DNA of 64,000 bases from Chrysogorgia sp. JL179-B06 (lineage: Eukaryota > Cnidaria > Anthozoa > Scleralcyonacea > Chrysogorgiidae): positions 338,501-402,500 of the forward strand of contig JAYKKM010000376.1 of NCBI GenBank assembly GCA_035772405.1. Direction: 5' to 3'. Each line of letters starts with the position of its first letter. Position 1 is the first letter of the stretch. The notes beneath the pieces are model-generated. The model ran no database searches. It saw nothing but the letters and a program-made list of their open reading frames with translations, and was not told where the DNA came from. This document shows positions 11,474 to 23,637 of the stretch, one piece after another. Both the position numbers and the translations under genes were made by a program.

Positions 11474-11801
11474 AGTGCCTATCCAGCCTGGGGGATTTTA
11501 AATTTTGGACAATTTTTCTCAGGAGAATCCAACGATCAATATATCTTGTCTTTCGAAAATGTCATCTTCATGCCTTTTCCCCCCACTAAATTCACAGGAA
11601 GTGACGTCAACGCAGGGACAGAGTGATTCAGCAATGAAATAGCCTGTTTAGATAAAATTCACTCAATTCCTAAACATTCACTGTTGAATAACGCCGCAAA
11701 ATATTGCGTGGGTGCAAACAACAAGATATATTACATTTCTTTTTGGTTCTAATACCCAAAGATTACCAATATATAAAATCCCCACAGACTGGATAGGCAC
11801 T
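11474..11801. mobile_element. TTAA-flanked MITE (Kolobok-type ends)
   Basis: TTAA lies at 11470-11473 and 11802-11805. The ends are AGTGCCTATCCAG...CTGGATAGGCACT, followed inside by GGGGATTTTA-type sequence. The terminal AGTGCC and TTAA duplication match the autonomous element at 35707-42016, so this is probably a related non-autonomous copy. Confidence 0.75.
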
Positions 11802-12422
11802 TTAATACACGGTTAACCGTTCCACGCGTCAATCAAATTATCGTTTTAATTATCGATAAGTACTTATACTCAACGAACAGTGTCATAGAAAAAATCCGAT
11901 TCCAATAAGATTATTCCTACAGTAGGATGAGCTCCCATGTAGCTTCCTTCAAAATGAATGCAGTGCATACTGGAGCAACCGAGCTAATGCCAACACAATG
12001 TCGTCTCTAAGAGGTATTCGCTGCATTAGTATTTATTTTCAAGTAACAATCAATGTCATTGATGAGAAATGACATATATTTAGAGATGACCGATGAGTAT
12101 ACAAACGCTAAAGCGTTCGCATACATTGCAACCGAGGTCCGAAACTTGCTACAATCAAACCGGATGCTCTGCAGCTGACATCATATAATTGCGAAAGATC
12201 TCGAACGTTAATTAAGCCTCCTACATACCAAAATCACTAAATAGTCGTCTATGCAAACGGAACATTTAGTATTAGGGTTAGTATGAGCTAAATATAAGAA
12301 AACTAAACACTAACCCTAATACTGATCCTGTAATGAAATGGACTAATTGTGCGCAGAATGACGGTGGTCGCGGGGAGAAGACTAATCTGACTGTGTCTGA
12401 CCATTAATGAGTTGTGTGACCA

Positions 12423-12640
12423 TAGACGACTTTCATAATGGCTGCTAATTTAAATATTTTAAATATTCCTTTATGTGCATCTAAATTAGCCTTTATGGCC
12501 TCGTTTGCATGTCAGCAATTCAAAAGAATTTTGCTTCGTAACGAGGTTGTAAAGACCACAGTTAGTAGAGTAAAGACTAATTTATATGCACATAAAAGAA
12601 TATTTAAAATGGCAGCCATTATGAAAGTCGTCTATAATGA
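12423..12640. mobile_element. MITE with 70-bp inverted arms
   Basis: ATAGACGACTTTCATAATGG begins the left arm and its complement ends the right arm. The arms match through ATTTAAATATT and TTATGTGCAT over about 70 bp with few mismatches. A reading frame across it is an accident of the palindrome. Confidence 0.75.
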
Positions 12641-12659
12641 TACGGTTTCGTCGGCTGTT

Positions 12660-13370
12660 GCTCCGTCATAGTTTTGTTCGTTGAACAAATTCAAGAACCA
12701 CTCTACACTTCCACCTACAATGAATTTACACTAGCCACTGATCACAAACCAACTAGCTCGAACTATTTCCAGCATGTAGAACCAATTAAAATGTCGATCT
12801 ATAAACCAATTAAATCTTGGAACCAATTAAAATCTCTGAATATTATTTCGTAAGCACTTCGGGACGGGACCGATCACTACTTGGCGTCATGAAACCCTCT
12901 CAGTGAACCGTCTGTAGCTTCGCTATAAAGATTTCTCCTGGTGAGTTCCTTTACGATTTTGTCTAATTGACAACTCATTATGACTTACCGCGACGCTGCT
13001 TTCAAAGTATGTGTCAAGACTGTGGAATGAAAGGTTTTGGAAAGCTCATACCGAAAAGAAATTTATCCAGCCTCTTCGGAGGTTATTGAGCCTCATTATG
13101 GGGATATTCGTGAAATTCATACTATTCATTGTATCAACAATGCTCAACCATTCATACTCATTGATAGGCCATCTGTGAAAGCTCGGGCAAGACAGCTACG
13201 CCAGAAATATAAATTGTAAATCTTGCAATGTAAACCAAATCTTCTTAATATTTACATTTCCGGTTGGCAACAATTTTCATATTTTCTTGGGTAAATATTT
13301 GCTGGATCCGTGGTCCGATAGTTTCATCATCTCCGCACGCACCTACTCCAATTCGCATGTCCCTTCAGTC
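12660..13370. other. Non-coding stretch with one unsupported 60-codon frame
   Basis: A plus-strand open stretch at about 13037-13219 ends in a basic run (KARARQLRQKYKL). It has no recognisable family and no evident splice partner. I do not call it a gene. Confidence 0.25.
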
Positions 13371-13374
13371 CTTG

Positions 13375-13544
13375 GTGAAGGCTAAAAGGGATGACCCAAA
13401 AGGACCTTCACATTTTCTAGAACTTCTAATCCTAAACCTTAAACCTAACTCTAACCGTAGCTAGGCCCTAACCTAACCAAAAAATAAAGACCAGACAAAA
13501 ACAGAAAGGTCCTTTTGAGACATCCCTTTTAGCCATCCCTTCAC
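13375..13544. mobile_element. Short MITE related to the 7901-9515 element
   Basis: The ends GTGAAGGCTAAAAGGGATG and the inverted CATCCCTTTTAGCCATCCCTTCAC enclose CCTAAACC/TAACC-like sequence. It shares both ends and internal motifs (CAAAAACAGAAAGGTCCTTTTGAG) with the larger element. Confidence 0.7.
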
Positions 13545-13559
13545 TACTCCTTCTCTAAT

Positions 13560-14890
13560 GTAAAACAACAACATGACGTTATCAACAAGAACACTTGCAA
13601 AAAATATAAACAGTAAGATTATCACCTTTGAATATCTATTCAAACCGAAAGTTTTGAGCAGAACGAAGGCTACGTTGTGTACTAGTTCGTGTTTACACTT
13701 CATCTGCCTTTGCGTAATATATTTCTAGTTTAGTGAGTTATATATCGTGAAACACTCTAATCTACATATTATGGAAGATATTTGGGGCTGTTCTGGATCA
13801 TGGCAAAGCATTTATTGTATTGTTTGACCTTGTTTAATATGTATCGTGCTAATGCGTCTGCCCACAGGTCTGCCGTACCATCGAAAGTCGCTGTCTTTGC
13901 AATGATTGGAACGCACCTCATAGCATTCCATGCGGTCGAAACCAACTATTTTCACCTAGAATAGGAAGCTGACTAGCGGCAGCGACTAGTTGTTAATTGG
14001 GACTATTGTGTGTTGGAACGAGCACAGGTCTGTTAGTCTGATTCCAACATTGTTTTCCCATAGTTTTCCTAAATATTAGTGAAAAACTCACCTCGCTGAT
14101 TCCGAAAAGTCGAAGTTATCGCTGAACACAATACACGATTTATCAAAGGGAATAAACTCCCTTTCTCAACATTGTTACACTTGTGTTCATCTGCGCTAGC
14201 GTAATATATTTGTAATTTTTTCTGCGAAAGTGAGTAATTTTACTGTTCTTGACATTTTTCTCTATGCACGTGTACTTTATACTTCGTTTGTTTGATATGT
14301 AGCCCGATCAACTAAACACAGGTCTTTACATATGTTTGCACGCTACACTAAGTCGAATTATTCCACAATTGGTTATGTACACGTAAAGCTCATTGCAAAT
14401 AAGAGACTGGCTAGACTAGCCTACTCCGCAGGCAACTCTGTGGCTTCTTTTTTCCGAGTCAAATCGCTGCCAAGGCTCTGCGAGCAATGTTTTGGCTGGG
14501 ATTGCAGCCTCTATCTCAATAATTTTTCTGAGGATATGAGCTTGACGATCGTCCACGTATCGTCAGATTAACGTAAGACATAACGCTTATGGGATTAATA
14601 TAGTCCTGGTCATGCGCACTCTGTGGTTGATTTGCGTGATTGAAGACTATATTTCGGCCACTATAATACCTCGATAAGATGGTTAAAAATATGTTCACTA
14701 GTGTGATCCAGGATTTTAACATCTTGATATGAGCTTGGGGATCGTCCACGTATCGTCTGTTTACTCCGAGCTCTGCCACATTCACTACAGCATTGTGTAT
14801 ATTAACGCTTACGTTAATCAATCTCAAGTTCAAACAATCTCATCTATGTGAAACCTCAGTAACGCCTTGCCTAGAGTTCAATCCTAACCC
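13560..14890. other. Non-coding, with a duplicated 36-bp segment
   Basis: No gene is supported. GATATGAGCTT followed by GATCGTCCACGTATCGTC occurs at 14534 and again at 14725. This interval could hide the missing first exon or exons of the GST gene, but I found no sequence coding for the expected N-terminal thioredoxin-like strand. Confidence 0.35.
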
Positions 14891-14901
14891 CCCGCCTAGA
14901 C

Positions 14902-15299
14902 CAGTGTGGCCAAGTCAAGTTTCATAAAAATCCCAATAAAGGTCTGAAAATATCCCAAGATTCCCTATTTTTTGCAAAAAATCCCAAGGTTCACCAGAGA
15001 TTCACAGCTTCATTCCTTACTAGTTCCCAGGTCTCTTTCGCCGTTTGAGTACTCTCTCAGACTCAAATAACCGAGAGACAAGAGCTTTCGAATAGAAAAT
15101 CTAATTCTTTAATTAAACATAATTACAAATTCACACGCCTTTAAGGGTATTGAAATTGAAATCAGCTTTTAAAACCGAAACTGTTCGCTCTGGAAAAATT
15201 CCAATGTCGAATTCCTGAGAAAAAATCCTCAAAAAATCCCAACTTTTTCAAAACATCCCAAGATCTTTGGATAGAACCCCCCAAGGTTCAGCAATACTG
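14902..15299. mobile_element. hAT-type MITE with 8-bp target duplication
   Basis: Starts CAGTGTGGCC and ends CAATACTG. The eight bases GCCTAGAC occur on both sides (14894-14901 and 15300-15307). CAGTG-type ends with an 8-bp duplication are diagnostic of the hAT superfamily. The inside is rich in AATCCCAA repeats. Confidence 0.8.
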
Positions 15300-15565
15300 G
15301 CCTAGACTTGTATATCTCGTAACTCATCCACCAGTAATTTTTTTATGTGTTTAATTTACTCAGAACGCTCAGAACGTTCTTTACTCAGAAATCAGAACGC
15401 TCATTTGTATGCGATAAGTAGTGCGAGAAGAGATTATCACATTCTTTGAATCGAAATAATCACACTATGCATGCAGCTAATCAGTTGAATAGAGGATTTG
15501 ACGCTTCAGTACAAACAATGAATTATATCACCTTTGATACGCATCATTTTTAATTACATATATAG

Positions 15566-15664
15566 GTGGAGTTTGCCCTTTCGGTCAGTTGCCGATCCTA
15601 GAGTTTGATGGAATTGTACTTGCTCAAAGTATGGCAATCTTGCGATATCTCGCCAGGAAATACG
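15566..15664 (+). CDS. Glutathione S-transferase, sigma-like, exon A
   Basis: First visible exon of a cytosolic GST, which conjugates glutathione to electrophiles; sigma members also include prostaglandin D synthases. It encodes [13 protein letters not shown], with the cis-proline loop that binds the glutathione backbone, then [16 protein letters not shown], with the Gln-Ser pair that contacts the gamma-glutamyl group. The acceptor is TATATAG; the donor is GTTCGT with one base left over. The preceding exon or exons, with the catalytic tyrosine, were not found. Exons B, C and D follow in matching phase and complete a C-terminal domain of normal length, so the gene could well be active. Confidence 0.85.
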
Positions 15665-15770
15665 GTTCGTGTTTCCTCATTGTTACTTAAGTATAACCTA
15701 CTTTCTTGGAAATGTCGTAAATGTTGAGTTTGATAACTTTTTATTAATTTGAAATGACATTTATTTTTAG

Positions 15771-15886
15771 GGTTTATCCCGGAAACAAATCTTGAAATCT
15801 GCATTGCTGATGAAATTGTTGATCAAATTCAAGATGTTTCCCTCAAAGTAATCAAGATGTGGTTTACGGAAGATCCGGAGAATAAA
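15771..15886 (+). CDS. Glutathione S-transferase exon B
   Basis: Acceptor TTATTTTTAG; incoming phase 1 joins exon A to give the glycine of KYG. Encodes FIPETNLEICIADEIVDQ and the following helix (QIQDVSLKVIKMWFTEDPENK), the helix 4 region of the all-helical domain. The donor is GTGAAT, phase 0. The next intron is about 13.8 kb and holds several retroelements. Confidence 0.85.
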
Positions 15887-15984
15887 GTGAATATCCCTTT
15901 TATACGCGTCTCCGTTACTACATGCAGAATGAACATTAACACACACCCGTTTCTCGCCACAAATAAATATTTTCATAATATATT

Positions 15985-16075
15985 TACAAGTTCCTTAACT
16001 TTTCAATTTTTACTTTAAAATAGAAAATGACTGTGTCCTCGCGTATAAACAGAACATTCACTTATAAGCATGTAT
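15985..16075. repeat. 90-bp segment duplicated at 32925-33015
   Basis: CCTTAACTTTTCAATTTTTACT and AGAACATTC followed by CTTATAAGCATGTAT are shared in the same orientation with 32925-33015. The right edge of this copy meets the truncation point of the BEL element. Confidence 0.6.
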
Positions 16076-16893
16076 TAGGGCAGGAGTCAATCAAGTCATC
16101 AACGTAACTGGACTTCTTTAAGAGATTGGCTGCTTGTGGACTATCTTCTCCGAATAAATCTGCCGTCTTGTACACGGCTTCGGTGCTGATGACAGGAGCT
16201 GGCGTGTCACCAATGTTGACTCGTTCGATGATGTATATATCAGGTGCTCGATGTTGTTGTAGGTCACGCCATAAGAAGCGGTGACAATGTTGCTCCAGAC
16301 TCTTTAGATGAATTGCGTGAAACATCTTTCTGATATCTCCCACTGTAGGGTTCATGTAGCAATGTGGACCTTTGGCTAAACAGGCATTTAACGACACTCC
16401 TTTGTGCATCTGGCTGGAATTGAATACTATCATGCGCACTGTGGAGGGTGAACGAGGATTGACCATCGCTAGATGAGAGATGTAGAATACAGGACCTTTC
16501 CACTCTTCTAACTCTTGAGGTAGCAGCTTGCGTGCTACACCACGATCCACCACGTCCTTTATTTGCATCTTGTACGTGTTGGCCCATTGACCATCCTTGC
16601 TAAGGGTGCGTTCTGTTCTTTGCAGGGTAGCGAGCGCGATGTTGTAATTGTTGGGTAAGTTGTTGGGATCGATGAGCCACGGATAACTAGTTCTCCAGCA
16701 TCGGTTCATCTCGTCGCATTGAAGATTCTCTTGGATCATTCTTCTTTGAACGAATAAGTTTGACCAACAGTAGGACATTTGCTGCATCGACATCCACCAC
16801 ATTGTGGGGCGGTTTCGGTACCAAGTTCTTCTCCGTTGTTGAAGTTTCCAACTTGGCTTTCATCTCTCTTGTTGCTACACGAACGAGTGGCAT
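16062..16893 (-). pseudogene. BEL/Pao reverse transcriptase, truncated
   Basis: The start of a BEL-type reverse transcriptase. It has the segment LPNNYNIALATLQRTERTL, then GVARKLLPQEL, HLAMVNPRSPSTVRMIVFNS, MNPTVGDIRKMF, a shortened palm region, and the catalytic box YVDDLIDS near 16090-16110. The element stops there; RNase H, integrase and the 3' LTR are absent. It lies in the long intron of the GST gene, on the opposite strand. Confidence 0.8.
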
Positions 16894-17032
16894 TTACAGT
16901 GCGATGGAGTCCTTCTCTTCGTTCTGGATTATCTATAAGCGTGGCATGTCGAAGGACCAGGTTGGAACTCTGGGTGCGAATCTAAGCGAATTTTGTACGT
17001 TTCTGCCCTGACGTTGACGTCATGGATTTTCT

Positions 17033-17413
17033 TTACGTGATTGGAATCTTGGTTCCTGGTACTTGGTCCTGGTACTTGGTTCCCTCAATCAGGTCGGGAT
17101 GGGTTCCTTGCAGACAAATTCCCAATTCACCACTCATGATGCTCAAGTTGTCAAAGCATGTGGCTTCTTCTTTCTTTGGGTGAAGGCCAAAGTAATCACA
17201 TCCAAGCAGGATATCTACGTGTGTTGACTTTCTTTGAAGGGATTCAGGAGCATATTCGGGAAATAGCTTCACCAGCACTTCTGGGTCTAGATAACTCACA
17301 GGGCCTGTAATTCGATCCATACCAAACGCGATAATGGCCACCTTCTTGCCAGCGACCGTTCTTATCGTGAACTCGTATTGCCTAGTGTTGTAGGTTTTCT
17401 CCACATTTCCCAT
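17033..17413 (-). pseudogene. BEL/Pao aspartic protease / linker region
   Basis: Contains HVDILLGCDYFGLHP, a signature that follows the protease in BEL polyproteins. The active-site part lies just upstream in another frame, where the minus strand at about 17470-17520 reads as a DGGSN-like segment, so the reading frame is broken. Confidence 0.7.
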
Positions 17414-17544
17414 TATTGTAACGTCAAGAGCAAGTTGTTTCAGCTTCTTGGCTTTAATTCTGTCTGCTGCTCGATGGGCGATGTAACTATCATTCGAACC
17501 GCCATCGCAAAAGACAGATACCTTCTTGCCACTTTCACTAATTG

Positions 17545-18800
17545 CTACCTGGTGGATTGGGTATAACGCCAGGGATTCTTTTTGTGAAACATACGATTCT
17601 GTTCCTTTATTTTCTTCATTTGAAATTGTTGTCTTCTTTTCAGGATCTTTTGGTTTGCACAGAAGACGGTGGTGTTGTTCGCTTCCACATGATGAACATG
17701 GTGCTCTTTTGGGACAATCCTGCTTCCTGTGATTACCAAAGCATATGAAACAGGCTTTACTTGTTTCAGGAGCTCATACTTGCCTGCTTGCCACTGATGG
17801 GTAACTTTTGGAACTCTTTGCATTCCTGTGTGGTATGGTTTACCATGTCCTTCCTGTGTGATGGATAATCACATTTAAAATACCTTCTCTGTTGGGGCTG
17901 TCTTCCATTTACCATATGGTAGTTCTGTCCTCTCCTGTTTGGGGCTTGATTCTCAGAAAGGCGAGCCACTGCTTCACACTCACATTCGAGGAACTTCATG
18001 AAAGGGACAAATGGCTGGATTCTCTCAGCTGGCAACATATCGCGATACTTGCGTCGCCAATTCACTCTCAGATGACAGGGTAACAATCCACTGATGAAAT
18101 CCACATCTCTCATGGTCAAAATGTTCAATTGATTCAGCTCCTCCTATTTGTTGACATCTCATTTACATTGGATTTTGTGGTTGGCTGTAGTTTACTATAG
18201 TTAGTTACTGCAGTAGAATGAGACTCACCCTGCCATGCTGGAACTGTGGACTTTGTAGAGGCTTGATACTCATGTAAATAGATATTTATCCTCCTGATTC
18301 GATTGTAAACCAAAGCCACAACATCATCAACTTCTTTCTGCAGATGGATATCTTGCACTGAGCTTTCAATTGAGCTTAGCTTGGTCATATTGCCACAAAT
18401 AACATCCAAAATAGACTGTACATCCTGTTTATCCATCTTTAAAGCTTCTGAATTGGGGTTCTCAAACTCAAAGTTCGTATCAATTACTGTAAGAAGCTCA
18501 TGTATCCAACACAAGTCTTTCCTGAGACCAGCTCTGACTGGATTAGCTGCTTGGTCTATTATAATTTGTTGGTTTGCAGCTTTAACTTCAATAAATACCT
18601 TTCTGGCATCTTGGTAATTCTGGTTTACATTATCCTTGTAGGTTTTAATATCTTCTCCATTTACTACGCGGTGTTCAGCGTTTCAAAATCTCGTAGTCAG
18701 TATCTCGGTTGACCGCACCAATCAAGCGCCTGGAAGCAACTGTAACTGCCATCTTGGCTTTACTTCTTTCCAGTTTCTGGTCTTCAACATTCATGGTAAG
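17545..18800 (-). pseudogene. BEL/Pao gag
   Basis: Fragments in more than one frame. The N-terminal part is at about 18780-18680. The helical capsid-like part is at 18514-18134 (DVICGNMTKLSSIESSV). The segment with YHMVNGRQPQQRRYFKCDYP is at 18128-17766, and a cysteine/histidine knuckle region at about 17760-17600 is split between frames. Order and spacing fit BEL gag. The element ends just before the 5' LTR of the Gypsy element at 18842. Confidence 0.75.
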
Positions 18801-18841
18801 GGTTGGAACTGTCTTTAAGTCACCTCAAAAAACTTCTTCTC

Positions 18842-18972
18842 CGCCATATATGGCATATTGTTATTTATAGTTACGTCATTACTGTTATAAGGCCTACATT
18901 GTGGGCTCACTTTTCCCACGCGTTCTGTTGACTGTAAACAACACTTTGGTTATCGTCTTGAATCCTTTCTCC
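18842..18972 (+). mobile_element. 5' LTR of Gypsy-type element
   Basis: Direct copy of 27064-27202, starting CGCCATATATGGCATATTG and ending AATCCTTTCTCC. The right copy has about 10 extra bases (CGCTTCCGAG) and a few changes, so the insertion is not recent. TGGCGTGGTGGCAGCGG follows at once, with the TGG start expected of a tRNA primer-binding site. Confidence 0.8.
18844..18895 (+). promoter_or_regulatory. Candidate LTR promoter: CArG box, CRE-like site, TATA-like box
   Basis: CCATATATGG (18844-18853) is a perfect CArG box, the SRF-site consensus. TTACGTCAT (18871-18879) resembles a CRE/ATF site, and TTATAA (18885-18890) could be the TATA box. The first two occur unchanged in the 3' LTR. Function is inferred. 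Confidence 0.4.
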
Positions 18973-19176
18973 TGGCGTGGTGGCAGCGGTTAAACTATAT
19001 TTCCATAGCTTTACGAGTTCCGATACAGTGGAATTCTTCAAAACACAGAAAGTCAGAAGGAAGGTTCTTTTACCACACAAGGTAAAGACGAGATAGCTTT
19101 TACTCAAGCTATTTGACCTCAACGCAGAAAAGAAACAAAGTAAGGGTAAGTCTCTCAATTTGTTATACCCAAAAAT

Positions 19177-21672
19177 ATGGCAGGAATACGTGCCCCGAAG
19201 CAGTGGTCTTTAACCAAACAAGAAACGATAACGTCCTTCGAATCGTGGCGTCATAACTTGCAATATACTTTGTCGAAAACGATGACGACGAAGTACCCGT
19301 TGCTAGACGTACTGCTGAGCAAAAGTTGGGTTCCAGTCCACCGGCTCTCACTTCCTCGACTTTAACAGTATTCGCCTGGAACCTGGTGAGCGCCCCGAGG
19401 ACTTGTATCAGCGATTAGTTAGCTTCATCGACGACAATTTACTAAAGGCTAATACAGGAATTCGTCACCACGGAGACAACGTCACCTCGGATGAGGAGGT
19501 TTCCCCGACTACAGAAAATATGATAATCTTGACGTGGCTTCGACTCATCCATCTTTCTTTACCTGGCTTAGTAAAGCAACGATATGGAACCGAGCTACGG
19601 TCCCAAACTGTAGCATCACTAAAACCGGAGATTTCCCAAGCGTTAGACACACTTCTGGACGAAATCACCTCTTCAGACGACGCTAAAGTTCTTCGTACAG
19701 CTTTCAAGCAATCATCGCGCAGCACTCGCATTCCACCAGGTCGAGACCAACGCTCGGGATTGTCCAAGCCAACCAAGAGCACTCCTATACGATGTTGTCC
19801 ACTATGCAAGCAGGCAAACCGACAATATCAGCATTACCTGAGTAAATGCCCATTTCTCCCGGATGATGATCGACAGTACTTAGCCCGATCGCGACAAGTA
19901 CTCAGCGAGGAGCTCGAACACACCACCGATAGACCGGCGTCAGACACTGAGCCTGATGACATTCAAAACAGTCACAACTATCGGATCAAATCAACCACTC
20001 ATCGGGTCAGTATTAAACAGTCCCCTCTCTTAAAAGCATTCTACGATCATCACCCTTTGCATTTGACACTGGATACTGGTGCAGAGACAAGCATGATCAA
20101 AACCAGCACTGCCAAGGGAATCGGGGCCACTATTCAGAAAACCAAGCAGAAAGCCTTGCAAGCTGATGGTGTTACCCAATTAGCTGTCGTTGGAGAGATT
20201 CATTTGAGCCTTTCGCGTAACCATCTCAGTTTACAATTAGATGCACTTGTCGTTGATAACCTAGATGTCGACATATTAGCTGGAACACCCTTCATGGTCG
20301 TCAACGACATCTCTCTTAGACCGTCAAAGCAACAACTAACAATCCAAGGCATTGGCACCGCGTATTACGGTACAACCCCACCAGACTTAGGTGCAAGCAA
20401 TATACGCCGAACACAAGCCACAGTTCTTCGAGCCCCGTCACCTTCTTCGGTGATATGGCCTGGAAGTTACCTCGAGATGGACATCCCCCAAGAGATAGAT
20501 CCAGATGTCACTCTTGCCATTGAACCACGACTGAACGGTTCCAAGTTATCTGGGGATTGGCCTCATCCTCATCTCATAGAAGCAGTTGCAAGAAAATTCC
20601 GCATACTGAACACTACAAATGAGCCTAAAACAATTCCTCGTCATGACCATTTCTGCCAAGTCCTACTTACCACCAGTCCCGAAACAAACGAGCATAACCA
20701 CCTACCTCGCATCGAAGTACCTCGTACACCACCGCCACACACAGAACAGGAACATTCTTCCTCTGTGAAACTCGATCCAGATAATAGCATCCCAAAGAAA
20801 CTGCGCACTGAGTTTAGATCCCTTCTCCAAGCGCACGATGATGTGTTTGACTCTGCCATTTCAGGTTATAACGGTACAGCAGGCGCTTTTGAGGCAGTAG
20901 TAAATATGGGCCCAGTGCAACCACCACAACGGAAAGGAAGATTCCCCAATACGCCCATAACAAGTTGGTTGAGCTACAACAGAAGTTCGATGACCTTGAA
21001 TCTCAAGGAGTATTCCAACGTCCAGAAGACGCTGACATAGCCGTCGAGTATCTTAACCCATCATTTCTCGTCAAAAAGCCAAATGGGGGACACCGCCTTG
21101 TCACAGCATTTGCAGACGTTGGTCGGTACAGCAAGCCACAGCCATCGCTATTGCCAGACGTCGACTCCATCTTACGAACGATTGCCAAGTGGAAATACAT
21201 CATTGTTTCCGACCTGACCAGCGCTTTCTACCAAATTCCACTAGCAAAGGCATCCATGAAGTATTGTGGCGTAGCAACTCCATTCTGTGGTGTCAGAGCA
21301 TACACCCGTTGTGCCATGGGAATGCCAGGTTCAGAAACAGCTCTTGAAGAGCTAATGTGTCGGGTACTCGGCGATTGCCTACAAGATGGGATTGCTGCCA
21401 AATTGGCTGATGATCTGTATTGTGGTGCTGATTCACCAGAGGCTTTACTTCACAACTGGAAGCGCATACTACAAGCCCTTCAAAAGTCCAACCTCAAGCT
21501 TGCGCCCTTGAAGACCATCATTTGTCCTCGCAGTACTAGTATACTAGGATGGATTTGGACACAGGGACGTCTATCTGCAAGCCCACACCGGATCGCTGCT
21601 CTTTCATCCTGCCCGCCTCCCGAGACGGTACGTAGCCTTCGTTCTTTCATTGGAGCCTACAATCTCCACTAG
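19177..21672 (+). pseudogene. Gypsy-type gag-protease-reverse transcriptase
   Basis: A plus-strand LTR element polyprotein in pieces. Gag starts at 19177 ([19 protein letters not shown]), has an internal deletion near 19290-19320, and resumes with SIRLEPGERPEDLYQRL. A zinc knuckle (CPLCKQANRQYQHYLSKC) is followed by the protease with LDTGAETSMIK and DVDILAGTPF. The reverse transcriptase starts in another frame near 20965 ([34 protein letters not shown]) and has LADD as the catalytic box in place of the usual YxDD. A stop at 21670-21672 and a small deletion separate it from RNase H. Frame breaks at about 19365, 21030 and 21672 make it inactive. Confidence 0.85.
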
Positions 21673-21679
21673 AGAACGC

Positions 21680-22169
21680 CATTGCAGGCCAACAATCACG
21701 GGACAAGATACATTGGACCGATACCTTATCTGAACTGTTCCGCTCAGCACAGACGTCTCTCGCAACGCACAAACATATCACTATCCCACAGCCATCCGAT
21801 CAACTGTGGATCGTTACAGACGGTTCCGTAACCAAGCAAGGAATCGGTGCCACTCTATATGTTTCCCGCAACGACAAGCTGAGAAAGCACCAAGTTACAT
21901 GGCTACCGTGCGAAATCGAAGCCTTAGGCATCGCCGCCGCAGTGAAGCACTTTAGTCCGTTCATTATTCAGTCTATCCATCCAGCGTGCGTTCTCACAGA
22001 CAGCAAGCCATGCGTCCAAGCCATCGACAAACTACGCCGCGGAGAGTTTTCGGCAAGCCCTCGTGTTACCTCATTCCTTTCCATTGTTAGCCAATATCAA
22101 GCCAATATACAACATTTAGCTGGTACGGCGAATATTCCCTCGGACTTCTCTAGTCGCAACGCACCAGAC
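21680..22169 (+). pseudogene. Gypsy-type RNase H
   Basis: Carries the RNase H signature: [19 protein letters not shown] (first Asp), [14 protein letters not shown] (Glu), [11 protein letters not shown] (second Asp) and the later [15 protein letters not shown]. The coding region is cut by the foldback element at 22170. Confidence 0.8.
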
Positions 22170-23594
22170 TATGGTGTTCCATCTCCGCCAAAAATGTATA
22201 TTGCGTGTCAACATTCAAGTTTGGCTTTCAACATTCATATTCGTCAATCGACCATGAACATTAGGTAGTGCTTTTATGAATTCTGTAGCACTACGTCGAA
22301 CCGCACAGGGATGAACAATCGACTTTACAATGCGATATCGAAGTTTGCGATTCAACATTCAACTTTGCAAAGCATTAACGAAGTTTGTGATTCAACAATC
22401 AAGTTTACTTATCAAACATTTGACATTGAATTCCGATAGCAAAGTTCGCAATTCAACAGTCAACTTTGCAATGCGATATCAAAGTTTGAAATTCAACATT
22501 TAACATTGAAATACAATATCGAAGTTCGCCTTTGCAATGCGATATCGAAGTTCGCGATTTAACTTTCAACTTTGCGGACAAACTCCGCCAAAAAACAAAT
22601 TCCGCCAAAAAACAAATTCCGCCAAAAATCATCACGTGATCCAACCACTTATCCCTATTTATCTCATGTTGGTCCTTCTTTCGTCCAGAGATCTCTAGTT
22701 TTACGTTTGTTTGTCGTCGACGCTGTGGCAAATATAGGTGATACCAGTGATCAGCAAGCTAGTGATCAGGTGAATTACGTTCGCCAAACACTCAAGGAAA
22801 CACTTCTCAGCGTTGCTAACCATCTAAATGTTTTGCAAAGTCCGACTTGCGGCCTATAAATATACAAATATTTACTCTTTAATCTATGTATTTCAACTCA
22901 CTTTGTAATCACAAATTCATAGATTGCAATCACAGAAGAACACTTTTAATCAGTGGGGTAATGGAACCATATACTAACTGAGACTTTAGTGACCTTAGGA
23001 ATTTTGCATTCAGGGCCCTTATCCCCTTATATTTCAAGCAGTGGTGTAACAGAAATTCCTGGGGCACTTAGTAAAATGGTTGTTGGGGCCCCAACATAGG
23101 GATAAGTAGGGATAAGTGGTTGGATCACGTGATGATTTTTGGCGGAATTTGTTTTTTGGCGGAATTTGTTTTTTGGCGGAGTTTGTCCGCAAAGTTGAAA
23201 GTTAAATCGCGAACTTCGATATCGCATTGCAAAGTCGAATATTGAATCGCGAACTTCGATATTGTATTTCAATGTTAAATGTTGAATTTCAAACTTTGAT
23301 ATCGCATTGCAAAGTTGACTGTTGAATTGCGAACTCAATGTCAAATGTTTGATAAGTAAACTTGATTGTTGAATCACAAACTTCGTTAATGCTTTGCAAA
23401 GTTGAATGTTGAATCGCAAACTTCGATATCGCATTGTAAAGTCGATTGTTCATCCCTGTGCGGTTCGACGTAGTGCTACATAATTCATAAAAGCACTACC
23501 TAATGTTCATGGTCGATTGACGAATATGAATGTTGAAAGCCAAACTTGAATGTTGACACGCAATATAGATTTTTGGCGGAGATGGAACACCATA
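22170..23594. mobile_element. Foldback DNA element with ~550-bp inverted arms
   Basis: The arms run from TATGGTGTTCCATCTCCGCC inward to about 22690 and back from 23040, with few differences. They consist of repeated short modules such as GCGATATCGAAGTTCGCGATT and CCGCCAAAAAACAAATT. CCAGAC is present on both sides (22164-22169 and 23595-23600). The 350-bp centre has an open stretch (QQASDQVNYVRQTLKETLL) of unknown meaning. It inserted into the Gypsy coding sequence after RNase H. Confidence 0.8.
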
Positions 23595-23637
23595 CCAGAC
23601 TGCCATCAGCCGAAGTGTCAGATTTGCAACTTTATTG

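Noticed and set aside
12438..12671. A 77-codon plus-strand frame
   Set aside because: It runs across both arms of the MITE at 12423-12640 and ends just past it.
23027..23434. A 135-codon minus-strand frame with repeated RYRSLRFNIQL
   Set aside because: It follows the short modules of the foldback arm; the periodic protein is a by-product of the repeat.
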